Below the pieces are notes generated by a model. The model did not search any database. It was not told the origin of the DNA and saw nothing but the letters and a program-made list of their open reading frames with translations. Shown piece after piece: positions 18,369 to 27,517 of a stretch of DNA of 52,899 bases (the stretch's first letter is position 1; each line of letters starts with the position of its first letter). The translations under genes were made by a program, and so were the position numbers. The DNA lies in the NCBI GenBank assembly GCA_947458745.1, contig CANGYQ010000024.1:1-52899 (forward strand), given 5' to 3'. The DNA is from Bryobacteraceae bacterium (GTDB lineage: Bacteria; Acidobacteriota; Terriglobia; Bryobacterales; Bryobacteraceae).

Positions 18369-19750
18369 CAGGCTTGGGCCCCGGCCTCGGCGATCGCCTC
18401 GGCAAAGCACTCCGCCAGAACGGCACAGGATTCCCTCAAGGCTTCTTCATTGATCACCAGCGGCGGCGAGATCTTCACCGTGCCCCCGCCAAAGCCCACG
18501 GGCGAGAACATCAGCACGCCCTTTTCAACACTGCGGCGGATGACGTCGAAAGCCAGGTCGCCATCCGGTTCCATGGAACCGGGCTTGACGCAGGCCACGC
18601 CCGCCACCAGGCCCTTGCCATCCACCCAACCAATCTGCGGGTATTGCGCTTTCAAGGCATGGAGTTGCTCATGCAGAATCGCCCCCATGCGCTGCGCATT
18701 ACCGGCCAGATCCTCTTTCAACACCACGTCGATGGAGGCCAGTGCCGCGGCGCAGCAGACCGGGTTGCCCGTGTGCGTAGAGGTCATCGAACCAGCAGGG
18801 AACAGATCCATCACGTCCGGCCGCCCCGCCACAAATGCCAGCGGCAACGAACTGGAGACGCCTTTGCCCCAAGTCGTCAGGTCCGGCTTGATGCCGTAAT
18901 GCTCGAAGCCCCACAGCGCACCGGTGCGGCCAAAACCGGCCTGCACCTCGTCGCACACCAGCAGCGCCTTGTGGGCCGTACACCATTCGCGCATCTGCTT
19001 CATGTACTCCACCGGAGCAAACGAGGCACTGCCACCCTGGTAGGTCTCCAGGATTACGCCCGCGACGTTCGCGGCGTGGATGCCCGCATCGGAGAGGCAC
19101 TTCTGGAAGAAGTCGAACGACGTATCGGGCGTCCGGAAGCCATCCGGGAAAGGCACCTGGACGAAGCCCGGATCATGGTTGACGATCCATTCCTTCAGCA
19201 CGGGAATACCGCCCGCCTGCTGCGAACCTAGAGTCCGACCGTGGAACGCCTTCTCAAAGCTAACGATCATATTCTTGCGGCGGCCGCCCTGTTTGACACC
19301 GTGGGCGCGGCAGAGCTTGATGGCGCATTCCACCGTCTCGGAGCCCGTCGTGAGCAGGAAGATCTTCTTCATCGGCTCCGGCATCAGCTCGCTCAACCGC
19401 GTGGTGAGCCGGGAGCGGATCTCAGAGGGGAAGCAGTAGTTGGTCAGCAGCTTCGATTGCGCTTGCTTCACGATGGCGTCAATGATCTCCGGGCGGCCGT
19501 GACCCACATTGGTCACCAACACGCCGCTGGACCAATCAATCCAGGCGTTCCCCCACTTGTCGAAGACGCGGAAGCCTTCGGCATGATCCCAGACCACCGG
19601 CGGCTGCCCTTGCATCGCAATGGGCTCCGTGCGGTGGAGCGCTTCAAGAATCGGCAGCGATTCGGGTACAGGAAAGGCGGTCGCAATCCGGCGGTACTTG
19701 GTTTCTACCGGAGCGACGCTGCGGGGCGTCTGGGAAAATTCACGAGCCAT
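18368..19750 (-). CDS. Class III PLP-dependent aminotransferase
   Basis: The 460-residue enzyme has the class III signatures: T-G-S-E-T-V-E near 135-141, F-H-G-R-T-L-G near 169-175, E-T-Y-Q-G-G near 235, cofactor D267 in C-D-E-V-Q-A-G-F-G-R-T-G, and the PLP lysine K296 in T-W-G-K-G. It is closest in pattern to 4-aminobutyrate/omega-amino acid aminotransferases, which pass an amino group between an amine or omega-amino acid and a 2-oxoacid. As the first gene of the minus-strand block it probably follows a promoter in 19751-19840. It is coupled by TGATG to the Gfo/Idh gene. Amino donor and acceptor cannot be told from sequence. Confidence 0.9.
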   Translation of the reverse strand: MAREFSQTPRSVAPVETKYRRIATAFPVPESLPILEALHRTEPIAMQGQPPVVWDHAEGFRVFDKWGNAWIDWSSGVLVTNVGHGRPEIIDAIVKQAQSKLLTNYCFPSEIRSRLTTRLSELMPEPMKKIFLLTTGSETVECAIKLCRAHGVKQGGRRKNMIVSFEKAFHGRTLGSQQAGGIPVLKEWIVNHDPGFVQVPFPDGFRTPDTSFDFFQKCLSDAGIHAANVAGVILETYQGGSASFAPVEYMKQMREWCTAHKALLVCDEVQAGFGRTGALWGFEHYGIKPDLTTWGKGVSSSLPLAFVAGRPDVMDLFPAGSMTSTHTGNPVCCAAALASIDVVLKEDLAGNAQRMGAILHEQLHALKAQYPQIGWVDGKGLVAGVACVKPGSMEPDGDLAFDVIRRSVEKGVLMFSPVGFGGGTVKISPPLVINEEALRESCAVLAECFAEAIAEAGAQA

Positions 19751-19840
19751 GTCTTAACTGATTATGGTCTACCCGATAGGCGAAAGAGGGAGCGGTGTTC
19801 CGCCAGCGGGAGCCAGAGGCGTATACAATCCGCTAACGCG

Positions 19841-21707
19841 GTGTCTAATGAAGTTAGCATTCAATCGATCAATCGAAGTCGTGCCATCCAGCTACTGGTT
19901 CTCCTGCGTGCCGCCAGCGCGGGCCAGGTACCGCAGCAGGACTACATCACCACGCAATGGCAGACCGAACAGGGGCTGCCGGAGAACTCGGCCACGGCAA
20001 TGGTCCAGACGGCGGACGGGTATCTCTGGTTTGGCACTTTCAATGGACTCGTCCGGTTTGACGGCATCCGGTTCACCGTTTTCAACACGTCCACCACGAC
20101 GGCGCTTCCGCACGACGGCATCGTCAACCTGCATTTGAACCAGCGTGGTGCGTTGTGGGTGAGCACGCTGGGTGGCATGGCGCGCCTGGATCACGGCGTA
20201 TGGTCACGTTTCGGGGCCAGTGAGGGATTCACGGGAGACTACGCGCGGTTCTTTGCGGAAGGCCCGGGCCTCGCGGGAACTGATCGGGATGCCGGCCGAT
20301 GAGCCGCTGGAGCACCTTACGCTGGGATCGCTTTATCCCGCCTGGGCCTGGAAGTTGATCCTCGAAACGGCGTTGCCGGAGGCCTTTTAGCATGGTTCCT
20401 GGCAAGGCTACACCGCCGTGAAGCATCGGGACGGGCACGAGATTCCAACCTGGCAAAGCTTCTTCGTCCACCGCAACGCGGATGGTGAAATCGAGTTCGT
20501 TTCGTCCATCTCGCGCGACATCACCGAAATCAAGCAGGCCGCCGACGCCCTGCGCGCCGCCAAGGAGGATGCCGAACGGGCCTCCCGGCTGAAGAGTGAG
20601 TTTCTGGCCAACATAAGTCATGAGATTCGGACGCCGATGAACGGCATTCTCGGCATGACTCAGCTGCTGTTGTTGGGTTCGCTCGATTCCGAGCAACGCG
20701 AGTACGCCGAAACGGTGCAGTGTTCCGCCCGTTCGCTGCTCCAGTTGCTGAATGACATTCTCGACCTGTCGCGGATTGAGGCCGGACGTCTGGAGTTGCG
20801 GATCGCCCCCTTCCACTTGGCCGGCACCCTGGAAGAAGTGCTGCGATGGTGCGGGCCCAATGCCAAGCGCCGCGGGATTGACCTGCGCTGCGGTGCGTTG
20901 CCACCGGACTTGCCGGCATTGATCGAAGGGGACTCCCTGCGGCTACGGCAGATCCTGCTGAACTTCCTGGATAACGCCGTGAAGTTCACCAGCGAGGGGT
21001 GGGTGGAACTGTCAGTGACTGAGATCAGCCGTCAGCCGGATGCGGTCATGCTGCGCGTTGCGGTGCGCGATACTGGCTGCGGGATCGCGCTGGAAGATCA
21101 GGGGCGGCTGTTCAATAAGTTCAGCCAGGTGGATGGCTCCAACACGCGGCGCTATGGCGGCGCGGGCCTGGGCCTGTCGATTGCGCGGCAACTGGAGACG
21201 CTAATGGGTGGATCGGTGGGAGTCGAGAGCGCACCGGGCGCGGGGTCTACCTTCTGGGCTGAGCTGCGCTTTGGGCTGGCGACAACCACGCCATTAAACC
21301 CGAGTGCCGCCAGTCCCGCGATCTTGCATTCCGCTGTCCCCCGCCGGCTGCTACTGGCCGAAGACAACGCGGTGAATCGCAAAGTGGTCCAGACGATGCT
21401 GGCCCGGCTGGGGTGTGAAGTAGAACTGGCCGCGAATGGCGCCGAAGCGGTGGAGATGTGCTGGGGCACAAGCTACGACTTGATCCTGATGGACGTCCAT
21501 ATGCCTTCCATGGACGGACTGGAGGCCAACCAAAGCATCCGTTCGGCGCAACCGGAAACGACGCGGTGCCCGATTATCGCCATCACCGCCAGCAGCATGC
21601 CGGAGGATCGTGAGCGCTGCCTGGCCACGGGCATGGACGACCTGCTGGCCAAGCCGGTCGACTTCGAGCACCTCACCGCAATGCTCGACCGGTTCTCAGC
21701 ACGATAG
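19841..21707 (+). pseudogene. Broken hybrid histidine kinase (propeller-PAS-HK-receiver)
   Basis: A GTG at 19841 opens a frame with a signal-like stretch (R-A-I-Q-L-L-V-L-L) and then Reg_prop blades (W-Q-T-E-Q-G-L-P-E-N-S, D-G-Y-L-W-F-G-T, G-A-L-W-V-S-T). Near 20255-20270 this jumps, out of frame, into the end of a PAS domain. The rest of the propeller, the Y_Y_Y domain and the membrane helix, normally several hundred residues, are missing. The PAS frame then meets an in-frame TAG at 20388-20390. From GTG 20418 a frame stays open to 21707. It has an H-box (S-H-E-I-R-T-P), an ATPase domain (D-T-G-C-G-I and G-G-A-G-L-G-L-S-I) and a receiver with phospho-acceptor Asp at 21492 (D-V-H-M-P). The 429-codon 3' part could still make a soluble hybrid kinase. 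Confidence 0.85.
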
Positions 21708-21802
21708 CCGCCTTTACAGGCCTTCTCCCTGAGCCCACAGGCACTCATGTGTGCCCAAGGATGATGTATGCTTTTTTTAGTTTGAAACAGAGGGGTTCCA
21801 AG

Positions 21803-24800
21803 ATGAACAAATTGATTCTTTCCTGTGCGCTGCTGCTTAGCTTCGCCGCCGGGGCTTTCGCACAGGCGGTGAATGGCACGCTGGTGGGTACGGTGACTGA
21901 TGCTTCAGGCGGCACCGTCGCCGGAGCTAAGGTGACTTTAACCGCCACCCAAACCGGCCTTTCCAATAACAGCCAAACCAACCAGAGCGGCAACTATTCA
22001 TTCAACAATCTCCAGCCGGGCACCTATCGCGTCGAAGTGGAGATGGCCGGATTCCGCAAAGTGATCCGGGATCAGGTGGATGTGCTGGTGAACTCGACGG
22101 CCCGTATCGATGTCAGCCTGCAGCCTGGCCAGGTGAGTGAGTCAATCGAGGTCACCGCCGACGCGGCCGTGCTCCAGACGGACCGCTCCGACACGGGCCG
22201 CAAGATTGAATCGAAGACCCTGGCTGACATGCCGTTGAGCTACAACCGCAACTTCCAGAGCCTGGTGAATCTAGTGCCCGGTGCCACGCGTTCCTTCCGC
22301 CCGCACTCAGAGTTCTTCAATGTGCAGGATTCGCTGTCCACGCGCGTCAACGGCCAAAGCCGCCTGTCGAACAATGTGCAGTTGGATGGCGTCGATAACA
22401 ACCAACGCACGGGGTTGCTGACGGCGATGATCCCGCCAATCGAGGCCTTGCAGACGGTGGACGTCACCACATCGAACTACGAAGCCGAACTGGGCCGCGC
22501 CGGTGGCGCCGTGATGAACGTCAACTTCAAGTCCGGCACCAACCAGATCCACGGCAGCGTGTTTGAGTTCAACCGCGTCAGCCGCCTGGGTGCCCGTCCG
22601 TTCTTTGCCAACGCTAAGCCGGTGACCACGGTGAACAATTTCGGCTTCACCCTCAGCGGCCCGATCCTGAAGAACAAACTGTTCTACTTTGTGGACTACC
22701 AGGGTGTGCGCGACCGTCGCGGTGACTTCTTCCAAGGCACCATCCCGACGGCCGGCTTTCGTCAGGGCGACCTGAACTGGTCACGCGGCACTGACATTTA
22801 CGATCCCGCCACTGGCGCGGCCGATGGCACGGGCCGCCTGCCGTTTAACAACCGGACCATTCCGGCCAACCGCATCAGCCCCATCGCCCGCGGCATCATG
22901 GGCCTGATTCCGGCCCCCATAACCACGGGTGAACTGAACAACTTCGCGATTGCTACCGTTCGCCAGAAGGACACCGATGGCGGCGACGGCAAGGTGGACT
23001 ATCAGATCTCGGCCAATGACCGCATCAGCTTCCGGTATTCCCGGCAGGAGTCCACCATCTTTGACCCGCCGCTCTATGGCGTGAAGGGCGGCGGCTTCCG
23101 CGATTTCGCCGGGACCGGCAACCAGAAGGCCATCAACGGCGCGCTGAACTACACGCGCGTCTGGAGCCCCACGCTGATCACGGAAGTCCGGTTGGGCGTC
23201 ATGTACTACCGCAATAACGCCAAGAATGCTGACATCGACCTGAAGACTTCACAGGAACTGGGCATCCCCGGCGTCAACGTCTCGGACTTCACCGGCGGCA
23301 TCACCAACATCCAGATCAACGGCTTCTCCAACCCCGTCGTGGGTTATTCCGCCAGCCTCCCGTGGGAGCGTGGCGAAACCAACCTGAACTTCATCGTCAA
23401 CACCACTAAGACCATCGGCAACCACACCATCAAGTTCGGTGTCGACTACCGCCGCAACCGTGACGAGTTGCTGCAGAACCAGACGTTCAATCCGCGTGGC
23501 CGGTTCAATTTCACGGAAGGCACCACGGTTCTGGCCATCCGCAATGCCGCCGGGCAGATCACCAATGGCTCGACGCAAAGCTTCAGTAATTCCTTCGCCA
23601 GCTTCCTGCTGGACGCGCCCAATCAGCTGGGCCGGGACCTGCCGTTGATCTTCCCCACCTTCCTGCAACGCCCTTTCTTTAGCTACGTACAGGATAAGTG
23701 GCAGGTGAATTCCAAGCTGACATTGGATATCGGACTGCGGCACGAACTGTGGCCCGCGCCGACACCGCGCGTCGCCCGAGGCTTCTCCAACTTCATTCCG
23801 TTCACGAATTCGCTGGAAGTGGCCGGTGTCGGTAACATCCCGATGAATCTGGGCCGCAAGACCTACTACACCAGCTTTGCGCCGCGACTGGGCATGGCCT
23901 ACCGGTGGAATGAGAAGACGGTGCTCCGTGGCGGTTACGGTATCAGTTGGGTGCCGCTGGCCGATAACGGCTATGCGTTCAACTTCCCGGTGCGCGAGAA
24001 CAATTCGTTCCAGGCGGCCAGCGCCTTCACCACCGCCGGGTCGATGCGCCAGGGCTTTCCGGAGTTCCGGCCCTTCCCGATTCCATCCACCGGCATCATC
24101 AACCCGGCTCCCGCTTCCGTGTTCAATTATGTGCGTCCCGACGCCCGCGAAGCCTATGTGCAGAGCTGGAACCTGGCCATCCAACGGCAATTGCCGGGCC
24201 AGTTGGCCTTGGAAGTAGCTTATGTCGGCAACAAAGGCACCGGTATCACAGGGGTGCTCAACATGAACCCCGGCCTCACTGTGGGCGCCGGTGCCGCGGG
24301 CCAGCCGTTCAACGTCTTGTTCGGCCGCCGCGATGCCATCAACAACATCTTCTTCGGTACGAATTCGAACTACCACTCGATGCAGACCAAGCTGGACCGC
24401 CGCTTCAAGAACGGCTTCGCACTCACCACGGCCTACACCTGGGCCAAGGCTATCGATTCCGTGGGCGCCGACAACGGCGGCTTCCGCTACTACATCAACC
24501 CCCAGCGCAACCGCGCCCGTGCTGACGGTGATGTCCGCCATGTATTTGTGCAGAGCTACATCTACGAACTGCCGTTCGGCAAGGGCAAGAAGATGCTCAC
24601 CTCCGGGCCGATGGCCTGGATCGCCGGCGGCTGGCAGATCAACGGCATCCTCACGGTGCAGACCGGCACGCCGTTCAACCTGAGCGTTCCCGGCGGCATC
24701 ATCAACGCTCCCGGCAATGCCAACGACCCCAATCTAGTGGGCGCTTACGGCAACCCCAAGGGAGTGGGCACCCACACCACCTGGTTTAACCCGGCCAGTT

Positions 24801-25078
24801 TTGCGCAGCCCACCGCGGGCAGCTTCGGCAACATCGGCCGCAACGTCTTCAACGGACCCGGCCTGTTCAACGTTGACAGCTCCCTGTTCCGCCGCTTCGA
24901 CATCACCGAACGGGTGAAAGCGGAGTTGCGGTTGGAGAGCTTCAACACGTCCAACACGCCCAAGTTCAACAACCCCAACGGCGACATCACCAGCCCGAAC
25001 TTTGGCAAAGTCACTGGCGCGCAGGGCGCCCCCAACGGCCCCCGCGAAGTGCAGATTGGCTTAAAGGTGACCTTCTAG
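21803..25078 (+). CDS. Oar-like TonB-dependent outer-membrane receptor
   Basis: The 1091-residue product begins at ATG 21803, preceded by GAGGGG about 8 nt upstream; an earlier in-frame ATG (21749) adds residues with no signal-peptide character. The signal peptide runs L-I-L-S-C-A-L-L-L-S-F-A-A-G to A-F-A-Q. A carboxypeptidase-regulatory-like domain follows (G-T-L-V-G-T-V-T-D-A-S-G-G to about 110), then a plug (V-D-V-T-T-S-N-Y-E-A-E-L-G-R-A-G-G-A near 225-245) and a barrel ending in G-L-K-V-T-F. It shares the architecture of the other receptor in this window but is a distinct sequence. It is followed by a strong terminator, so it is probably a single-gene unit after the broken kinase. Ligand unknown. 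Confidence 0.92.
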   Translation: MNKLILSCALLLSFAAGAFAQAVNGTLVGTVTDASGGTVAGAKVTLTATQTGLSNNSQTNQSGNYSFNNLQPGTYRVEVEMAGFRKVIRDQVDVLVNSTARIDVSLQPGQVSESIEVTADAAVLQTDRSDTGRKIESKTLADMPLSYNRNFQSLVNLVPGATRSFRPHSEFFNVQDSLSTRVNGQSRLSNNVQLDGVDNNQRTGLLTAMIPPIEALQTVDVTTSNYEAELGRAGGAVMNVNFKSGTNQIHGSVFEFNRVSRLGARPFFANAKPVTTVNNFGFTLSGPILKNKLFYFVDYQGVRDRRGDFFQGTIPTAGFRQGDLNWSRGTDIYDPATGAADGTGRLPFNNRTIPANRISPIARGIMGLIPAPITTGELNNFAIATVRQKDTDGGDGKVDYQISANDRISFRYSRQESTIFDPPLYGVKGGGFRDFAGTGNQKAINGALNYTRVWSPTLITEVRLGVMYYRNNAKNADIDLKTSQELGIPGVNVSDFTGGITNIQINGFSNPVVGYSASLPWERGETNLNFIVNTTKTIGNHTIKFGVDYRRNRDELLQNQTFNPRGRFNFTEGTTVLAIRNAAGQITNGSTQSFSNSFASFLLDAPNQLGRDLPLIFPTFLQRPFFSYVQDKWQVNSKLTLDIGLRHELWPAPTPRVARGFSNFIPFTNSLEVAGVGNIPMNLGRKTYYTSFAPRLGMAYRWNEKTVLRGGYGISWVPLADNGYAFNFPVRENNSFQAASAFTTAGSMRQGFPEFRPFPIPSTGIINPAPASVFNYVRPDAREAYVQSWNLAIQRQLPGQLALEVAYVGNKGTGITGVLNMNPGLTVGAGAAGQPFNVLFGRRDAINNIFFGTNSNYHSMQTKLDRRFKNGFALTTAYTWAKAIDSVGADNGGFRYYINPQRNRARADGDVRHVFVQSYIYELPFGKGKKMLTSGPMAWIAGGWQINGILTVQTGTPFNLSVPGGIINAPGNANDPNLVGAYGNPKGVGTHTTWFNPASFAQPTAGSFGNIGRNVFNGPGLFNVDSSLFRRFDITERVKAELRLESFNTSNTPKFNNPNGDITSPNFGKVTGAQGAPNGPREVQIGLKVTF

Positions 25079-25097
25079 GGCCAGCGTTCCGGAACGG

Positions 25098-25138
25098 ATG
25101 CCCGGTGCCATCTTCGGATGGTTCCGGGCATTTTCATT
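25098..25138 (+). terminator. Rho-independent terminator with UUCG tetraloop
   Basis: ATGCCCGG (25098-25105) pairs with CCGGGCAT (25124-25131). Inside it CCATC (25108-25112) and GATGG (25117-25121) enclose a TTCG tetraloop, separated from the outer stem by a 2x2 internal loop. TTTT then CATTT follows. This is the clearest terminator in the window and ends the receptor transcript 20 bp after its stop. Confidence 0.9.
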
Positions 25139-25186
25139 TAGGGGCACACTTGCTGCGGAACCGGGCAGTAGGCTAGTGTCAAGTCC

Positions 25187-26602
25187 ATGACTCAACTGGT
25201 CCGCTTCGCCCTTTTCCTGGCTCTTCCCGCGGTGATGCCCGCCGCCGTCGGCGACCATCCTGAGGTCCAAGGTGCCATTCGGCTGTTTGACGCCTGGATG
25301 AACGGCCAAATGGTCCATGGCGGGTTGCCCGGGGTCGCGGTTGGCATGGTTCACGATCAACAGCTGATCTGGTCGAAGGGCTATGGCTGGGCCAACACGG
25401 CCGCCAAGACGCCGTTGACCGCACAGACCAAGTTCCGGATGGCGTCGCACTCAAAGTTGTTCACCGCGACCGCGATCATGCAGCTCCGCGAAGCGGGCAA
25501 ACTCCGCTTGGATGACCCGATCACGAAGTACCTGCCGGGGATCGCTATCACGCCGGCTGATCCGGACGATCCGGCGATCACCATTGAGGAGTTGTTGACC
25601 CACGCCTCCGGCCTGCCCCGCGAGGCGGGCTCACACTGGGTGGATTACCGCTTCCCGGACGTGGCCGAAGTGAAGCAATATCTGGCCACCCACCGCGCAC
25701 CCTATTCGCCGGAGGTGCGCTGGAAGTACTCCAACCTGGCGCTGACCCTGGCGGGCCTGATTGTGGAGAACGTCTCCGGCGAACGCTACAGCGCCTACAT
25801 CGATCGGCACATCTTCGGGCCCCTGGGCATGAAGGATTCCAGTTTCGACCAGCAGGTTCCTGGCCTTGCCACCGGCTATGGGCGCCGCATGCCCGACGGA
25901 TCGCGGGCGGTCATGCCTTTCATCGATGCCAAGGCGATGGGGGCCGCAACGGGCCTGACCTCTACCGTCGAGGACATGGCCCGGTTCGTCTCGCTCCAAC
26001 TGCGCAGCGGCAAGACCGGTGGGGCTCAGATCCTAAACACCGGGTCTCTGCGCGAAATGCACCGTGTGCGACGCCTGGAGAACAGCTGGACCCGTGGCAA
26101 CGCCATCGGCTTTGCGGTCAACCGGATCAACAACAAAGTCTATGTGGGCCATGGCGGCAGCTACCCGGGCTACAAGACGCATACGTACATCCAATTGGAC
26201 AGCAAAGTGGGCGTGATCGTGCTGACCAATGGCGACGATAGTGGTCCGGCTGAAATTGCCATCCGGCTGATGGAGTCGGTGGGAGATGCGGTGGGCAAAG
26301 CGGGCGCGGCACCCAAGAAGACGATCCCCTGGAACGTCTCCTGGAGTCGGTACGCCGGCCACTACACTTCAGCTTCGGGTGAACTGGAAGTGGTGGAGTT
26401 GAACCAGCGTCTGGTGATGATCGACCCGCAAGCGGAAACTCTTTCCACCGATCAACGCCTGGAGCCCCTGGGCAATGGCCTGTTCCGCCTGGAAGCACCT
26501 GCGGGAGGCGTGGCCGTGGGCGAGACGGTGCGGTTCATCGAGAAGGATGGCAAAGTGACGCGCATCTATGTTGGCGACTCCTACCGGGAGCGCGTCCGTT
26601 AG
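25187..26602 (+). CDS. Serine hydrolase, beta-lactamase class C fold
   Basis: The 471-residue protein has a signal peptide (F-A-L-F-L-A-L-P-A-V-M-P-A-A). The three serine beta-lactamase/esterase motifs are present: S87-H-S-K90, Y-S-N near 177, and H-G-G near 315 (G-H-G-G-S-Y-P-G). The last 100 residues are an extra beta-rich domain of the kind found on acidobacterial members. Such proteins are periplasmic esterases or D-amino-acid-peptide hydrolases as often as beta-lactamases, so no resistance function should be assumed. The ATG lies 49 bp after the receptor's terminator, and the gene ends 9 bp from the convergent TPR gene. Confidence 0.9.
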   Translation: MTQLVRFALFLALPAVMPAAVGDHPEVQGAIRLFDAWMNGQMVHGGLPGVAVGMVHDQQLIWSKGYGWANTAAKTPLTAQTKFRMASHSKLFTATAIMQLREAGKLRLDDPITKYLPGIAITPADPDDPAITIEELLTHASGLPREAGSHWVDYRFPDVAEVKQYLATHRAPYSPEVRWKYSNLALTLAGLIVENVSGERYSAYIDRHIFGPLGMKDSSFDQQVPGLATGYGRRMPDGSRAVMPFIDAKAMGAATGLTSTVEDMARFVSLQLRSGKTGGAQILNTGSLREMHRVRRLENSWTRGNAIGFAVNRINNKVYVGHGGSYPGYKTHTYIQLDSKVGVIVLTNGDDSGPAEIAIRLMESVGDAVGKAGAAPKKTIPWNVSWSRYAGHYTSASGELEVVELNQRLVMIDPQAETLSTDQRLEPLGNGLFRLEAPAGGVAVGETVRFIEKDGKVTRIYVGDSYRERVR

Positions 26603-26611
26603 CGCGGCTGC

Positions 26612-27517
26612 TCAGCGCTTTGTCTGCCCCACCCGCTGGCGATACTCGGCAGCGTAGCGTTCCGCATCGGCCACACGACCGATAGCGCGGCAGGCGCGTG
26701 ATAACGGGAGCAGCAGGGCCGGATCCTGCGCGGCCGCCGCTTCCAGATGAGGCAGCGCTTCCGCAGCGGAGCCTGTTTCGAGCAGCGCCTTGCCCAGTTC
26801 CGCCCGCGCGCCCAGAAGCTGTGGAGCAGCACGGACGGCAGTGCGCAAGTACTCCAAGCCGGCCTCCGGCCCCTCCAGGCGAACCAGCGTATCGCCGAAC
26901 TCATAGTTGAACTCGGCATCGCCCCGGTAGCGCGCCAACTGAGTTTCAAAATGCGGGCGAGCCTCCGCATACAGCCGGCCCTGCCAGAAGCAGTGTGCCG
27001 TCTGCCGGACAATGGCCGCGTCACCGGGGCGGAATTTCAAGGCCGCCAGATACGTGCGGGCCGCTGGTTCCCACCGACGGCAGCCCTGATAGGCGTCGGC
27101 GAGTTCCAAGGTAGACCGGGCGGCGTCCCATTGCCGTGCCTTTTCCAGCGGGGCCACGGCCGGGCAGAACTCACGGAGCTTCAACCGGGATAGGCCCAGC
27201 AGCAGGTGTGCGGGCCCCGGTTGGGGCTGTTTCTTCACAAACTGCTCCAACGCCGCCGCAGCCTCGCGGTATTGCCCCAGGCTCTGCAGCGCGAGCCCCA
27301 GGTTCATCTGCCAATGGGGTGTGGCAGGGTCGAGCGCAATCAAGCGGCGGTAAGTGGCGGCGGCTTCCGCAAAGCGCCCCGCTCGGGTGGCGGCCGCCCC
27401 TTGTTGCGACAACTCGGCCACCTGCGGCGTTGGTCCCGGCTGCGCGAAACCTAGCGCCAAGCCGCCCAGCGCCAGGCATGTCGTCCGCGCCAGAGTGAGC
27501 ATCGCACCGGTCTTCAC
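26612..27517 (-). CDS. Tetratricopeptide repeat protein
   Basis: The 301-residue protein has a signal-peptide-like start (L-T-L-A-R-T-T-C-L-A-L-G-G-L-A-L-G-F-A) and then about six TPR units. Recognisable units include R-F-A-E-A-A-A-T-Y-R-R-L-I-A-L-D-P and A-L-Q-S-L-G-Q-Y-R-E-A-A. It is a helical scaffold with no enzymatic motif. Translation probably starts at GTG 27517, which overlaps the upstream TGA as GTGA; an ATG five codons later is the alternative. The coupling to the FG-GAP/ASPIC protein is a common pairing in Acidobacteria and suggests a periplasmic protein-protein role. Confidence 0.87.
   Translation of the reverse strand: MKTGAMLTLARTTCLALGGLALGFAQPGPTPQVAELSQQGAAATRAGRFAEAAATYRRLIALDPATPHWQMNLGLALQSLGQYREAAAALEQFVKKQPQPGPAHLLLGLSRLKLREFCPAVAPLEKARQWDAARSTLELADAYQGCRRWEPAARTYLAALKFRPGDAAIVRQTAHCFWQGRLYAEARPHFETQLARYRGDAEFNYEFGDTLVRLEGPEAGLEYLRTAVRAAPQLLGARAELGKALLETGSAAEALPHLEAAAAQDPALLLPLSRACRAIGRVADAERYAAEYRQRVGQTKR

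Noticed and set aside
19821..19830. TATACAAT-like -10 box before the broken kinase
   Set aside because: No convincing -35 box at the right distance.
21740..21755. GGCAC-TCATGT-GTGCC hairpin between the kinase and the receptor gene
   Set aside because: Short stem and the T-run is 17 bp away, so not called as a terminator.
23249..24541. 430-codon minus-strand frame inside the second TonB receptor
   Set aside because: Antisense shadow; no domain or start signal.
25187..26602. Antibiotic-resistance beta-lactamase
   Set aside because: The motifs are those of the broad serine hydrolase family; the C-terminal extra domain points to an esterase or peptidase.
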